From: Ifrita kowaldi
Lineage: Eukaryota; Chordata; Aves; Passeriformes; Cinclosomatidae
Reading direction: 5' to 3'
DNA length: 64,000 bases
Assembly (NCBI GenBank): GCA_013398055.1
Contig: VZRS01012612.1
Span: forward strand, 998,254-1,062,253
Numbering within the stretch: the first letter of the stretch is position 1; the number at the start of each line of letters is the position of its first letter. Below, one piece after another: positions 37,101 to 49,082 of the stretch. The position numbers and the translations under genes are program-made. The notes under the pieces were generated by a model. It had not been told where the DNA came from. It did no database searches and saw nothing but the letters and a program-made list of their open reading frames with translations.

Positions 37101-38533
37101 AAATGACCACGTCTATTGTAAGCAAAAATGGTCAGAGTGGGAAAAAAAAAGAAGAAAAAGCAAGTAAATGTAAAGAATGTAACGATATAAGTAACTGACA
37201 GTGATACTACACATAGAGCAAACTTTTTTCCTTCTGCTTCTTTGGAGAATGTTAAGCAGTAGTAGGATGACATTGTTATTGCCCATAAATTGCCCATGTT
37301 ACACATAAAATATGCATAAGTCTTACTGATTTATTAATGGAAAAATTTTAATTTTTGCTTTAATTTCGGTAGTGTTGCTGTTAAAGCAGGATTCCATTGT
37401 AATGAAGTAATCAGTCCTATTTTGTGGAGAGTTTCTTGTTCAGATTCTGGATTACAGCAGGTCCCTGCAAGGCTAGTTTTGGGTAGAACCTAAGTGACAT
37501 GAAAAACACATTACAGTTCTTATTTATACCCAGTAGTATGTGAAACGGGGCTCTCCTGTAGTTTTTACAGTCAGGTAGGGATAGGTGAAATATGTAATAC
37601 CTCACGTTGTAGTTACAAGGTAGCTCCGGATAAGAAAGTGTTATTCATGAGGCAATGCTGTGTGGCTGTTCAGTGAAGTAATTTTTTAATTCCCTAAGTT
37701 CTGCAAAAATACCTGCCCAGTTTGCCACTTTTCCGCATGTTTCTTTGTTCAGACAAAAGTAATTGTCTCCATTTGCCATCTCTGAGTGAACGTACAGCAT
37801 CCTTCCAGTACCTAAAGGAGGTGTGAGAGGAGAGTGGGAGAGGGACCTTTTGAAAGGGCATATAGTGATAGGATAAGGTAAAGGCTTCAGACTGAAAGAG
37901 AGTAGGTTTAGATTCGATATTAGGAGAAAATTCTCTACTGCAAATGTGATGAGGCACAGGAACAGGTTGTTCAGAGAACTTGTGGCTGCCCATCCCTGGA
38001 ATTGTTCAAGGCCAGGTTGGAGGGGGCTCTGAAATTCTATTGGAAGATGTCTCTGCCCGTGGCAGGGTGGTTTGAGCTAGATGATCTTTAAGGTCCCTTC
38101 CAACCCAAATCACTCTATCATTCTACGTTAAAATTGTGAATTCAGCACTGTTATGGATTCACGCAATTCACCTTTGTGTAAAGAGCTATGACAATGATGT
38201 TGCTCAACAGAAAACACAAATTATGGCATGCAAGACCATTGCCTAATGTTCAATATCATTAAATAAAAAACTATACCACGCAGCAAAGTTGCTCAACAAA
38301 TGATGCTATGCAATAGCATTACACAATAAATCATACTGAAACACTACTACACAGCAAAATTACACAACAAAATGTGAAGAAATTTTATTCCCACTACTAC
38401 TCCTACACTTATTCTCTCCAGTTCCCACTTCCATTTTTTATTGAACACCTGTGTGTGTTTAGCCCTGTTCTCCGTATTCAGTAGGATTGTCCTGCCAGCA
38501 GGTGTTTTCTCCTGCTGCATCAGACTCCTGTGA
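37101..38533. repeat. direct duplication, copy B (1433 bp)
   Basis: The second copy of 35669-37099. It runs on without a break into unique intron sequence at 38534, so this copy is probably the one correctly attached on the right. Confidence 0.95.
37800..38126 (+). mobile_element. CR1 LINE 3' end (in copy B)
   Basis: The counterpart of the CR1 at 36366-36692. One real insertion probably accounts for both. Confidence 0.9.
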
Positions 38534-41500
38534 TGAGACTTGTGTAGAACTGTGCCAGAACATCCCACTGAGTCTTGTGCTGCTTTATTTTTGCACATTA
38601 AAGATTTGATAATTTTCCTCCTCTGCTTTGTGCTATTTAAAAAGCAACTGACCTTTTCTGAGACCAAAAAAAAAACAAACCCAAAAGACCAAGTATATAA
38701 TGAGCCTAAATGGATTTTGAGTTGATGTTACAATTTCTTTTAGCATTAAGCATGCTGTCTAAAGCTGATTTGTTTGTGGTTTTGGTTTTTGAAGACTTGC
38801 ATTTGGGAATAATAGCAGTGTTCTGTGACTTTTTCCCCATATATTTTATCAAATATATTTTCAGCATTAGCTTAATGCTTTTGCTTGTTCATTTGTTGAA
38901 AAACTCCTTTTTTCTCTCTCCTTCCTTGACTACTTTTCAGACCCCTTTCACGAAAGCACAAAATCCATTGCAGCCATATATTCACCTCAAAGGCTGAAGG
39001 ACGTAAGTTAGGAAGCTGTAAACTTCAGGAAGAGAAAGGTCAAAAACACGTTCTTAGCGGTCATCAAGAGAAAAAAAAGAAAAGGTGGTCAGAGGAACAG
39101 TTACTATCAGGAAATATGATCTAGGAATTCCATGCCCTTATTTCTGTAAGGGCATGGGACCAGTTCCATGTAATTCCTAGGGCAGGGCTTCCTTCTTTCT
39201 CAGCTCGAGTAGCTGGTTGGGGTTAGATTTGCCAGGAAGGATTAAGGGTGTGATTAGATGACTGAGCAAGTGACTTAAAGGGAGGTTCCACTCTGAGTCC
39301 AGGGGAACTATTAAGATGAATAACTCAGGACACAATCCAGGAAAGAAGAGTGCGGAAATCTCAAAATGTGGGTGAAGAGACGATTGTCAGTTGGGGAGAG
39401 GGAAAAGGAGACTGTGGCTTGAAAGGATTTGTGAAACACTGTACAAAAAGATTTGTTTGGAGGAGCTAGTTAATTTGATTGTACTGGGCTAAAAAACAGA
39501 AGGCTTTACTGACTTTGGGTGAGAATGATTGATCTTGGAGCTCAAGAGTTTATAGGAGGCAGGGGCATCCCAGGCCACGTGGGGCTGCTTTGGAACAGCA
39601 ACTATTTACAGCTGTTGCAGTTAATAAGATTACAGACTTTTTCCATCAGTAGGAAAGGAGAGAGATGCAAACTTTCACTTTAGTGGTAGGGTAGTATTCT
39701 ACATAGCATCTTGTTCAGGAACAACATCAATTGTAGCTTTTATCAGTTGGGTCAGATGTGTAAGGCAGTGAGGATGGAGAAGATGGGAAACTTACAGCTG
39801 CTTGCCTAAAAAGTGAACCAGTGGAGCAGCTTCCTTGAGAACATCGATTGCCATAAATGCTTTTGCCAGGAGATCTTGGGACTAGTTTAAAATTGCCTAG
39901 GAAGTTCAGGTTCATTTTCTTTTTCAGTCCAGGGAACAGACCTAGAACAAAACATGTTTCTTCTTCCCTTGTTCCTTCCCCTGTGGAGAACCCAAGTACG
40001 ACCAAATGTTTATGCTTGAGAGAAGTTCACTGGGGTGCTTAGCAGAACACTCTGAGTGCAATTAGTCCCTTGTTGCTGAGGATTTGTGCCAAAGCTGGTG
40101 GCAAGTAGAATCCCAGTGAAAGTTCTTCAGAGGGTGATGATGGGGAAGGAGAACAAAGGGTGAGATTAAGGCTCAGGAAATATGTTTCATAGAAAAAAAA
40201 GCAGAATGCGTTCCTAAACTTTCGGAGGGCTGGCTGAGCATCGGATTTGGTGATTTGGCACAATACTTGTCTTGCAGATACAATTTTCTTCTCAAGGGAA
40301 CAGTTTTTTCAGTCTGTGGTCATGACTGGGTAAAACACAAGGATTAGACAGGTAGAAACACACCAGAAATGGAAAAGCTGTGTAACTGGGCTGGCTGTCT
40401 TGTGGCAGAAACACAAAGAAAAAACCTGTGGTAGAAGCAGCACTTGAAGAAATTGATTATGGAAGTAAAGAATGTTAAAGCCTAGATCATATGAGTCTGC
40501 TGTCAACCAAACTGAGCAATAGGAGCATCCCAGTTTACTGGATTCATTTAACATTTAATTGCCAATTAGTGGTGGGAGGGATCTTAGTAGTGAAGAAAAA
40601 AATAATGGTTGGTATTGAAGGCAATTTGCTGGGTGTTTGAGGGAAATTCTACCCCCGTTTCATCTTCAGGAGATTTTATCAGATTGTAGAACTCAAAAGA
40701 CATAATCAGAACAAAACAGATACCAAGCATTTTTTGAAATGGAAACATCATTCAGAAAAGTACACTCCTGAAGGGTTAGGGTTAGAGATCTTGGGTCACC
40801 AAGCTTCAAGACCTTGATCATGAGGGAGTAGCACCAAGCAAAATGAACTCTGTGGATGAGTAGCTGAGTTATGAGTGGAAGACTTCTCTTTCCTAAAATG
40901 ATGGAGGAGAAGATGTAAGGATGATCTGCAAATCTCAGCTCCAGCAAAGAAATGAAACAGAAAAATACCTTCGAAGAGCACCAGCAAGAATGTAATACAA
41001 ACTTCTGTTTGAACACTCATCACTGTATTCCAGAAGGAAAAGGAAATGTGCAGACAAAGTGACAAGAACATAACTGAATGTTTGAAAATTCATTCTGAAG
41101 CTGTGTAGATAGCATGTATTTAAATCTTTGAAGGAAATAAGGTATTATGAGTACTCTTAAAGGAGAACCCATGGGAAAAGATCGGGAAATGGCTGTATGT
41201 AGAATTTAAGGAAGCTGATTGCATGACCTCAGTAGCTACTGCAGAAAGCCAAATGACTAGATGTTTAAAATTCAGCACATGGTAAATTGCTGTTGTGGAG
41301 TTCTCAGCAAATCATGTTTCTCAGCTGAGGCATCATGAGGTACAAATCAGTATGCGGTCCTGGAGCCACATACTGCCGCCAGAGGTGAAGAATTCTTGAG
41401 CAGTTGAAAAATCCTTGGCATGAAGCAGATGCAGCCATCCTGGAGACTCCCCTGGTTACGTAGATTGATCAAGCATAGTGGCTGTACTCTTGTTTGCAGA

Positions 41501-42870
41501 TAGCTGTCTCTTGTTGGAGTACCTTGACTAGAAGTGCTTGTAGCAGTCACCCTGCATTTGTGCTGTGCTCGGGGTGAAGAGGTGTGCAGCAGGGCTGTGG
41601 CTGTAGATGGGAAGACCAGAAGAGGTTGTCTCCAAGGCAGCTGTGCTATGCTGTCCTGTGCAACCAGGGAAGAGGGTCAAAGGCTGTGTAAGGACAGTTA
41701 GTAGAGGAAGGTTAGGGAACATAGGATGTAGTTCCTTTTATGGTCTTGTACATCAGGAGTCATGAGGAGTGGGTGAGGTAAGACTCCACTTCTTCCTCTG
41801 CCAGTCCAGACAGGGTTTTGAAGTTACTTGATTCGAATGGATTAGGAGAGCACTTAGATAAAAGGTGGATGAATGAAAAGACTCCAAACAGATCTGGAGA
41901 GGACTTTGAGAGGAAGAATTTGCTAGGATGCAAGGCTAAGGGAGGAGAAGAGGCTGTTGTGTGTACCGAAGTGTTTTTTGAGGTAAGGCACATGGGGTTG
42001 AATGAATGCCTGAATGGCCTGAGAAACTGCAGCTAAAGGAGAGTTCATTTATCTAAACAGAATTGGCCATTAAAAGAATGACAGCTTTGGCTTATAGAGA
42101 GTGTTGATATGAATGGAGTGTTCCCAGAACACAGAGGTTGTGACAGTGTGATTTTAAGGCCAGATCTCATCCATAAGGTAGGACTTCTCTGACTAGTAAA
42201 TACATGACAGGGCTTCGCTTTCTCAAGCTGTATTTGGAAACCAAGTTGGAGCTACCACTGCACTTCATAAGGAACTCTTGGAGTGGGACTGTCTGACTGA
42301 CACCTCATTTAGGAGGTTGTAGATGCTGAATACAGTTACTGGATCTTGTGTGGTGACAAGTGGGTACAACTATGCTCAGTGTTGTCAAACTCAAGTGCTT
42401 CTGAGTGTATGAACTTCGAAGTCTTGTGGAATTTTAAGGATGTAAATGAAGGCAGCTCTGAAATTCAGGCTTGGCGATACTTAGGTGTTAGCCCTGTTGG
42501 GGTTTTGAGTACTGCACCTAACTTTCAGGCAAAGCAATATGTAGCCTAGAGGTGAATAGAGTGGGACATGGTTTGTATTAACGCCCTTTGTGTGTGCTTG
42601 GATCCCAAGATAAGCATGAGCTCAGTTACCTTTCTCTCATGGAAGGTGAGGGAGAATAAGCTACCTCAGTTTGGCTTGCATTTGATGCAAGATAGTGACA
42701 CGCCTGTGGGCATCAATTGCTCTTGGTTTTGTTTCGCTCATGTGCCTGCAACTCAACTTCTTTCTTTAGGTACTTGAATAATTTCAGTGGTTTGATCCTT
42801 AACTCCTGCCCCAGAGTGTTCTCTCTCTTGGCAATGTGTCTGCTTGTACCACAGGATTCTTCCCTTATAT
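38534..42870 (+). other. ELOVL4: ELOVL4 intron 1, middle part
   Basis: No gene or familiar repeat was recognised apart from a short inverted repeat at 39121-39180. Confidence 0.6.
39121..39180. repeat. 60-bp inverted repeat (hairpin)
   Basis: CCATGCCCTTA (39130-39140) pairs with TAAGGGCATGG (39147-39157) across a 6-base loop. The outer arms CTAGGAATT (39121-39129) and AATTCCTAG (39172-39180) also pair, leaving a 14-base bulge on the right. All paired bases match perfectly. Confidence 0.85.
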
Positions 42871-44498
42871 TGTGTTTGCATGGCAAGGTTTTGGTACTAG
42901 GGGGGCTATTCTGGAAGTTTCCCCCATGTCCAACAGAGCCAATGCCAGTGCCTGTTCCAAGATGGGCCCGCTGCTGGCCAAGGATGAGCCAGTCAGTGAT
43001 AGTAGTAAATCTCTGTGACAACAATCACACCATCAAAAGCAGCATGGCCAGCAGATTGAGGTAGGTGAGCCTGTCCCTCTACTCCACTCTTGTGAGACCC
43101 CACCTTGAGTACAGCTTCCACCCCTGGGGTCCCCAGCACAGAAACGACATTGACCTGTTGGAGCAAATCTAGAGGAGGGCCACCAAGTTGATTAAAGGGA
43201 TGGAGCACCTCTCCTATGAGGAAAGGCTAGGAGAATTAGGATTCTTCAGCCTGGAAAAGAGAAGACTTTGGGGGTGACCTAACTGTGTCCTTCCAGCATC
43301 TGAAAGGAGCTTACAAGAAAAATGGAAAGAAACTTTTTGCAAGGGCATGTAGTGACAGGATAGGGGGGAATGGTTTCAAACTGAAAGAGAGGAGGTTTAG
43401 ATTAGATGTTAGGAAAAAATTCTGTACTCTGAGGATGATGAAATGCCGGAACAAGATGATGAGATGCTGAAACAGGTTGCCCAGAGAAGCTGTGGATGCC
43501 CCGTCCTTGGGAATGTTTAAAGCCAAGTTGGATGGGACTCTGAGCAACCCTCTCTAGTGGAAGGTGTCCTTGTTCATGACAGAGTTTTTTGAAGTGGATG
43601 ATCTTTAATGCCCCTTCCAATGCAGGCTATTCTATGGTTCTACAATTATATATTTAAGAAGAGGGAAAAAAAATGGCACAGAAGTAATTGCAGCCAGAGA
43701 AGAGAGGAGTGAGAATATGTGAGACAAACCACTCTGCAGACATTGAGGTCAGTGAAGGAAGGTGAGGAGGTGCTCCAGGCCCCAGAGAGAGATTCCCCTG
43801 CAGCCCGTGGGAAAGACCATGGTGACACAGCTGTGCCCCTGATGCCTGTGGAGGTCCATAGGGCAGCAGAGATCCATCTGCAGCCCCTGGAGGAGCCTCA
43901 CACCAGAGCAGGTAGATGCCGTAAGAAGGCTGTGATGCTGTGGGAAGTCTGTACTGGAGCAGCTCCTGGCAGGAAGGATCCCTCACTGGATCCGTTTGTG
44001 AAGAGCTGCAGTCTGTGGGAAGTCCTGTGGGAAGGACTCAGGCAGGAGAAGTTCATGGAGGACTGTCTCCTGTGGGAGCAACCCCACGCTGGAGCAGGGG
44101 AAAGACTCCTTCTCCTAAGGAAGATGCAGCATGAGAAACAACATGTTATAGACTGACTGTAATCCCTATTCCCTGTCTCCCATTGCCACTAGCAGGGAAA
44201 AGGTAGAGAATCAGGAGTGAAGTTAAGCCTGGCAAGGAGGGAGGGTTTGGGAGAAAGGTGCTTTTAAGGTTTGTTCTACTTTATTGTACAGCTCAGATTT
44301 TGATTGGTAATAAATTCAAGTAATTACCCCAAGTCACGTCTGCTTTGTCCATAACAGTAATCGGTGTGTGACCTCTCCCTGTCCTTTTCTCAACTCATGA
44401 GCCTTTTCTTCTATTTTCTCACCCCTGTCCGGCTGAGAGGGGAGTGATAGAACAGCTTTGGTGGGTACCTGGCCTCCAGCCAGGGTCAAACCACCACA
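42871..44498 (+). mobile_element. retroviral LTR split by a CR1 insertion
   Basis: The left part (42871 to about 43019) and right part (about 43646-44498) together match a long avian retroviral LTR family known to me. It starts with TGTGTTTGCATGG, has a TATA-like ATATTTAA at about 43649-43656 and imprecise internal repeats around cacgctggagcag/gtgggaag, then AATAAA at 44309-44314, and closes with GGGTCAAACCACCACA at 44498. No matching target-site duplication or internal retroviral sequence was seen, so it is probably a solo LTR. The open frame at 43719-44156 is LTR sequence, not a gene. Confidence 0.75.
43020..43645 (+). mobile_element. CR1 LINE 3' end inserted in the LTR
   Basis: A + strand CR1 of about 625 bp, starting in the C-terminal part of ORF2 (catcaaaagcagcatggcc, then gagaccccaccttgagtac), through the 3' region and ending ATTCTATGGTTCTAC. 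Near 43432-43474 a 22-bp unit (gatgatgaaatgccggaacaa, then gatgatgagatgctgaaacag) is duplicated in tandem. Confidence 0.9.
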
Positions 44499-47400
44499 TC
44501 CTTAGTTTCACTCTCTCTTTCATTGTAATCGTGAACTCTTGACTGCTTGGTTTGTTCCCATCATATTTTCCTATTCCTCTTACCTCTTTCTGCTGTATCT
44601 AAAATGTGTCTTCTTCCAGCTCTTGCATATGTTACACTTAGTTTACATGCTTGACTATGGTGTTCTTCTACTGTCTTTTTTTATCTGCTTATAGATATTA
44701 CCTCCTTGATTCCTTCTCCCAGTTATGACCAATAAGAAAGATTGCTTTACTGCTTTCTAAATGTTCCTAGAATATTGCTGGAAGAAGGGAATTTATAACC
44801 CATGTCTTTCACTTTTTCTGTTGAGCCGGTAAACCTCTCTCTGACATGATTTTATGTCCTTCTGTTCCTAGAACATCACTGTAACACCTTGTTTTTAAAT
44901 GGTTTGAGATGACGTAAAGAAAAAAAAAGAAACTAGCTAGTAGTTAAATTGACTAGCTGGGCTGTAAATAGGAAACTTCATAATCATATTTTCTATGGTT
45001 CCTGTTTAATATTTAGTGGTTTACCAGGAACAGATGTGCCCAATAGAAATACTCACATACAGAGTACCCCAAAATGCTTTGATATTTAGGTCAGGTTTTT
45101 TCCTACTCTGTCCAATCGCCATTTCAGTGATCCATGAATTTTTTTCGAAGAGTGAGAAACTTAATTGCAGAAACCATTAGAGGAGCTTGAGGGCCTGGTG
45201 TTACTGTGGAAGGTAACACAACTGTAGAAGTGAAAAGACTTAAGTTGTAGCAGTCGTTTGGACATGGACATTATGTAGCTTCCAAACTGATAATTTTGCT
45301 ACTGTGTACTCAATGAATGAAAGATTCAGACACTGATCTTTCTTTTCATCATTTTTGGGTAAGAACATTTTGTCATTCAGTTCATATTTTGAAAATCAGC
45401 ATTTCAAAATCAGTCTCTTTTTTTGGTGTTTGGTTCCTCACCCCCGATTTGTCAGTTTTGCTGATGTTAAAGGGATGTTGAGGAATTAAGTTCTAAATGT
45501 TTTAGAGTTTTGTTTTTCCTTGGAGGCTTTGACTGATGTATTTGTGTTAAGCTAACAGAAGACCTAATGTATCTCACAACTGTAAATTTACTTCTTCCTC
45601 TGAACTTTGAAGAGCTAATGCATTTCAGTAACTCCTTTTGTAGTTTTTATCAAAACAAAATTCTCATCTCATTCATCCTTCTGTAAAGCCAAACTGATGA
45701 GAAGCATCCTTGTGATACTGCAAACAGGAAAAACAGGTAGTTTATCAGAGAGCTTTCTGTGCAGCTTCTTGCAAATTTTCTCCAGTAGCTTTCTGGTATT
45801 ATTCTTAGGTAGATTTCACTTGCCATTGCTAGTTTTCATACATGCTCAAGCACTGCATTTAAAAGTCTCCAAATGTTCATCTGCAACCCCAAATTACAGT
45901 ATTACAAGAGCAGCTATGTAAGTAGTTTACATTTGGTGTGTAGTTAAGCATCACTATCCTTCCACCGTGTTAGCACAGTAGCAAGGCTTGTATCAGTGCT
46001 GAATTTACTGTCCCGCCTATGCTGAGTATGTAACACTTGTCTGTACAGTGGATAAGACCTTGCAGAGTTATTGTTGAACTGATGTTAATAATCTTCCACA
46101 TTTTTCAAGGAATTTACATTTAAACTGGGGAATCCACGAACAATGTCTGTCTATGGAGAAGATCATCATACTCTATGATCATCCCCTTCAGCATTATAGA
46201 ACTCTGGGTGGGCCAATAGACTAATCTGTTATTGCAACATTGAATGTGCATAAATCCTGTGTTTGCATTACTGCTTACTGATACCCCTACAACTGTTTTC
46301 ATAGTACCAAACCCCAGCGCTGTTGTGTGAAGTAATGACGGGTCCAGTCTGAGCTCTGAGAAATAGTTTTGACAAAAACCACAAAAGTTTGAATAAAAGT
46401 TTCAGTAGAAGGAAAGTTTTGTGAAGCATGTTTTGTGCAGTACTTTTATTGCTTTAGAAATACAGAGACATAGACTGGATCATAAAGTCTGCAACTAGTT
46501 TATAAAATTACGTTGTGTGGTAGGGTTGGGGGTTTTGTTTGCTTTCATCTGTTTACTCCATAACTTATAATATGTAAGAAAAGGCATGCAGGTATCACTG
46601 CACAGGGAATGCATCTTGCATTTGTGATGTTTGGAAAAGAAGATTTGGCAAACAGAAGAATGCTTCATGCCTCAAGGGCTTGTATCTTGGAAATCTTGTG
46701 TAAGCTTCAGTGAGGATTATATTTTTATTATTCCTTGAAGCAGAGCATTTGTATTGTCCCCACAATTAATCATAATCAATGGAGGAGATAAATCAAGTAT
46801 CATTTGATCAAGGTAATATCTTTGGACTTGAAAATCCTGAGACTTGATGGTAAATTGTCATATCTCCTGAACTTCATAGTAATTCCATTATTATCCTTGT
46901 CTTGAAACACATGTAATTGCTATGTACAGGCACAAAGACAATATGGTATTAATGACTGAGTGATAGGAGTCCTGAGAAGACTAGAATGCTAGTCAAAATA
47001 ACAGGAAGGCTACTTTAAATACATCTGGCCTTTTAACAGCAAACTGGGATTAGGCCTTCCTGTTACTTTAATGGGAGTTTATGAAACACGTGCATATTAC
47101 ACAGGTGTTCATTAGCTGCAGGAGATGTTGCTCTTGGCTGTGTGGCATTTTGATTTTATGTTGCTGTATACGGCTTTAAAGAAGACTAAGTAGTCAATTA
47201 CAAAGCCCTGAAGTTCAAAACAAAGCTACAACTGGTTATTGGTGGTACCTGTTAGTCTTGCCTTGCAGTCCTTTTGGTTTTGGGGCAGGCATCTCTAATT
47301 TCTGACCTCAATGGGATTTTGTACAGCTTTGTCTGCAAACTTAAGAGTATGTGGGTTCCATTGTTTTGATTTTCAGGGTATGTGCTCTCATTATTCATCG

Positions 47401-47750
47401 TGCTTGAGGCTGAATACTTTTATTCTTGCACCTTAGTTTCGTGTTTTATGGCTTGTTAAAACAGCAGTGCTTTGCCATAAAATTTTGATGTCTCTTGTTC
47501 TTGACCCAAACAAATTTGTTTGTTCTTGACTAGTTAAAACTTGAGGATAGACAAAATACTTAACTCAGATGTTTAGATTTATTATCAAAGATCAAAATAA
47601 ACTTGCTTTCTCTCTACTCTTCTGCTAATTAATAAAAAAGGGAAAAAAATTACTTAAACTAGGCCAGCTGTTAATGCTTTTATATGCCGGGTTTTGGCCA
47701 TGTAGCATCCTGTGCATAGCCATAGCATCCTTAGCTTTACCAATAACATA
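44499..47750 (+). other. ELOVL4: ELOVL4 intron 1, nothing recognised
   Basis: No gene or familiar repeat was recognised. Confidence 0.55.
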
Positions 47751-47962
47751 CATGGGAATAAATTCTTTACTGTGAGGGTAATGAGGCCCTGGAACAGGCT
47801 GCCCAGAGAAGCTGTGGATGCCCTATCCCTGGAAGTGTTCAAGGCCAGGTTGGATGGGGCTCAGAGCAATCTCTGGGAGGTGTCCCTGCCCATGGCAGTG
47901 GTTGGAATGAGATGATCTTTAAGGTCCCTTCCAACCCAAGCCATTCTGTGCTTCTCTGATAC
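47751..47962 (+). mobile_element. short CR1 LINE 3' end
   Basis: A clear CR1 tail: ggaacaggctgcccagagaa, ttcaaggccaggttggatgg and atgatctttaaggtccctt, ending CATTCTGTGCTTCTCTGA. 5'-truncated to about 210 bp. Confidence 0.9.
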
Positions 47963-48834
47963 TCACATCTTTGTTTTCTTGCCAGTCATAACCACCACTG
48001 ATGCTGTGACATTATGATAATACAAAATTTTTTGTGAGATAAAGCAGCAGGGGCTTGACTGTTTCCTGAGAAGCCAGTGCAAGGCTGATTTAAAGGTTTG
48101 TAGAGTATCCAGAGATGAGCCATGAAGATGATTCTATGGTTGGAAAGTATGCCATTAGGTGAATGAGATTAAGTGTTTCTTTAAAGAAAATATAAAAAAA
48201 GAAAAGAAAAGGCAGCTAGTGAGTGACCTGATAACTGTTCAAAACTACCCAAATGAGAAAGGAAAAAATTTTAAATGATGGGTCTAGCAAAGAAAATTAT
48301 AACGAACTAGTTAAAGTTTAATCCTAATTTCTTTGGGCGTAGAGAGCAACTTTATGCAGTGGGTCTAGCTAACATTTTATAGCAAGCTGCTATATATTCT
48401 TCTGGGCTTTCTGCCTCTGAAAACACATATCCTGTACTAAAATGGGAACTTCTTCTAAGAAAGACCCCTTAGCTTATACATGTGTCAATGGAAGCTTCAT
48501 GGCCTTTGCTTTGTAGGTGACACTAGATTGTTTCTGAGTTAGGTACAGGTATCTTTGACCTTGTCAGACTCCTTAGAAATACCCATAGTGCCAGAAGACT
48601 GCAGACATTACCAAGTATGATAGATAACAAAGAAGCATAAACTGGCCTTTCTTTTTGTCCCAATCCTTTTGCTTTCCTGCAGCAGTCTGTCTGCACAAAT
48701 CCCTCCTAAGAACACATGGACTTTCCTTTTGCCTGAAACCTGGATGAGGCTATAGGGATATCATTTGAGTTCATGCAGTAGCTTCAATCTACTATTGTAG
48801 GATTGCTCATTAAAAAAACTTTATAAACTGAGAT
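47963..48834 (+). other. ELOVL4: ELOVL4 intron 1, nothing recognised
   Basis: No feature recognised. Confidence 0.55.
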
Positions 48835-49082
48835 TATTAGCAACAGGACAAGAGGAAATGGCCTCCAGCTGTGCCAGGGGAGGTTCAGGTTGGACATCAG
48901 GAAAAATTTCTTCAGTGAAAGGGTGGTTAGACATTGGAATGGGCTGCCCCAGGAAGTGGTGGAGTCACCATCCCTGGACATGGCACTTAGTGCTATGGTT
49001 TAATTGACATGGTAGTGTTCAGTCATAGGATGGACTTGATGATCTTGAAGGTCTTTTCCAACTTCAGTGATTCTGTAATTTC
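48835..49082 (+). mobile_element. CR1 LINE 3' end, different subfamily
   Basis: It has caacaggacaagaggaaatg, caggttggacatcaggaaaa, ctgccccaggaagtggtgga and a GTGATTCTGTAA end. The tail differs from the CR1 copies at 36366 and 47751, indicating another subfamily. Confidence 0.88.

Noticed and set aside
43719..44156. A 145-codon open frame
   Set aside because: It lies wholly inside an LTR and consists of its imprecise internal repeats.
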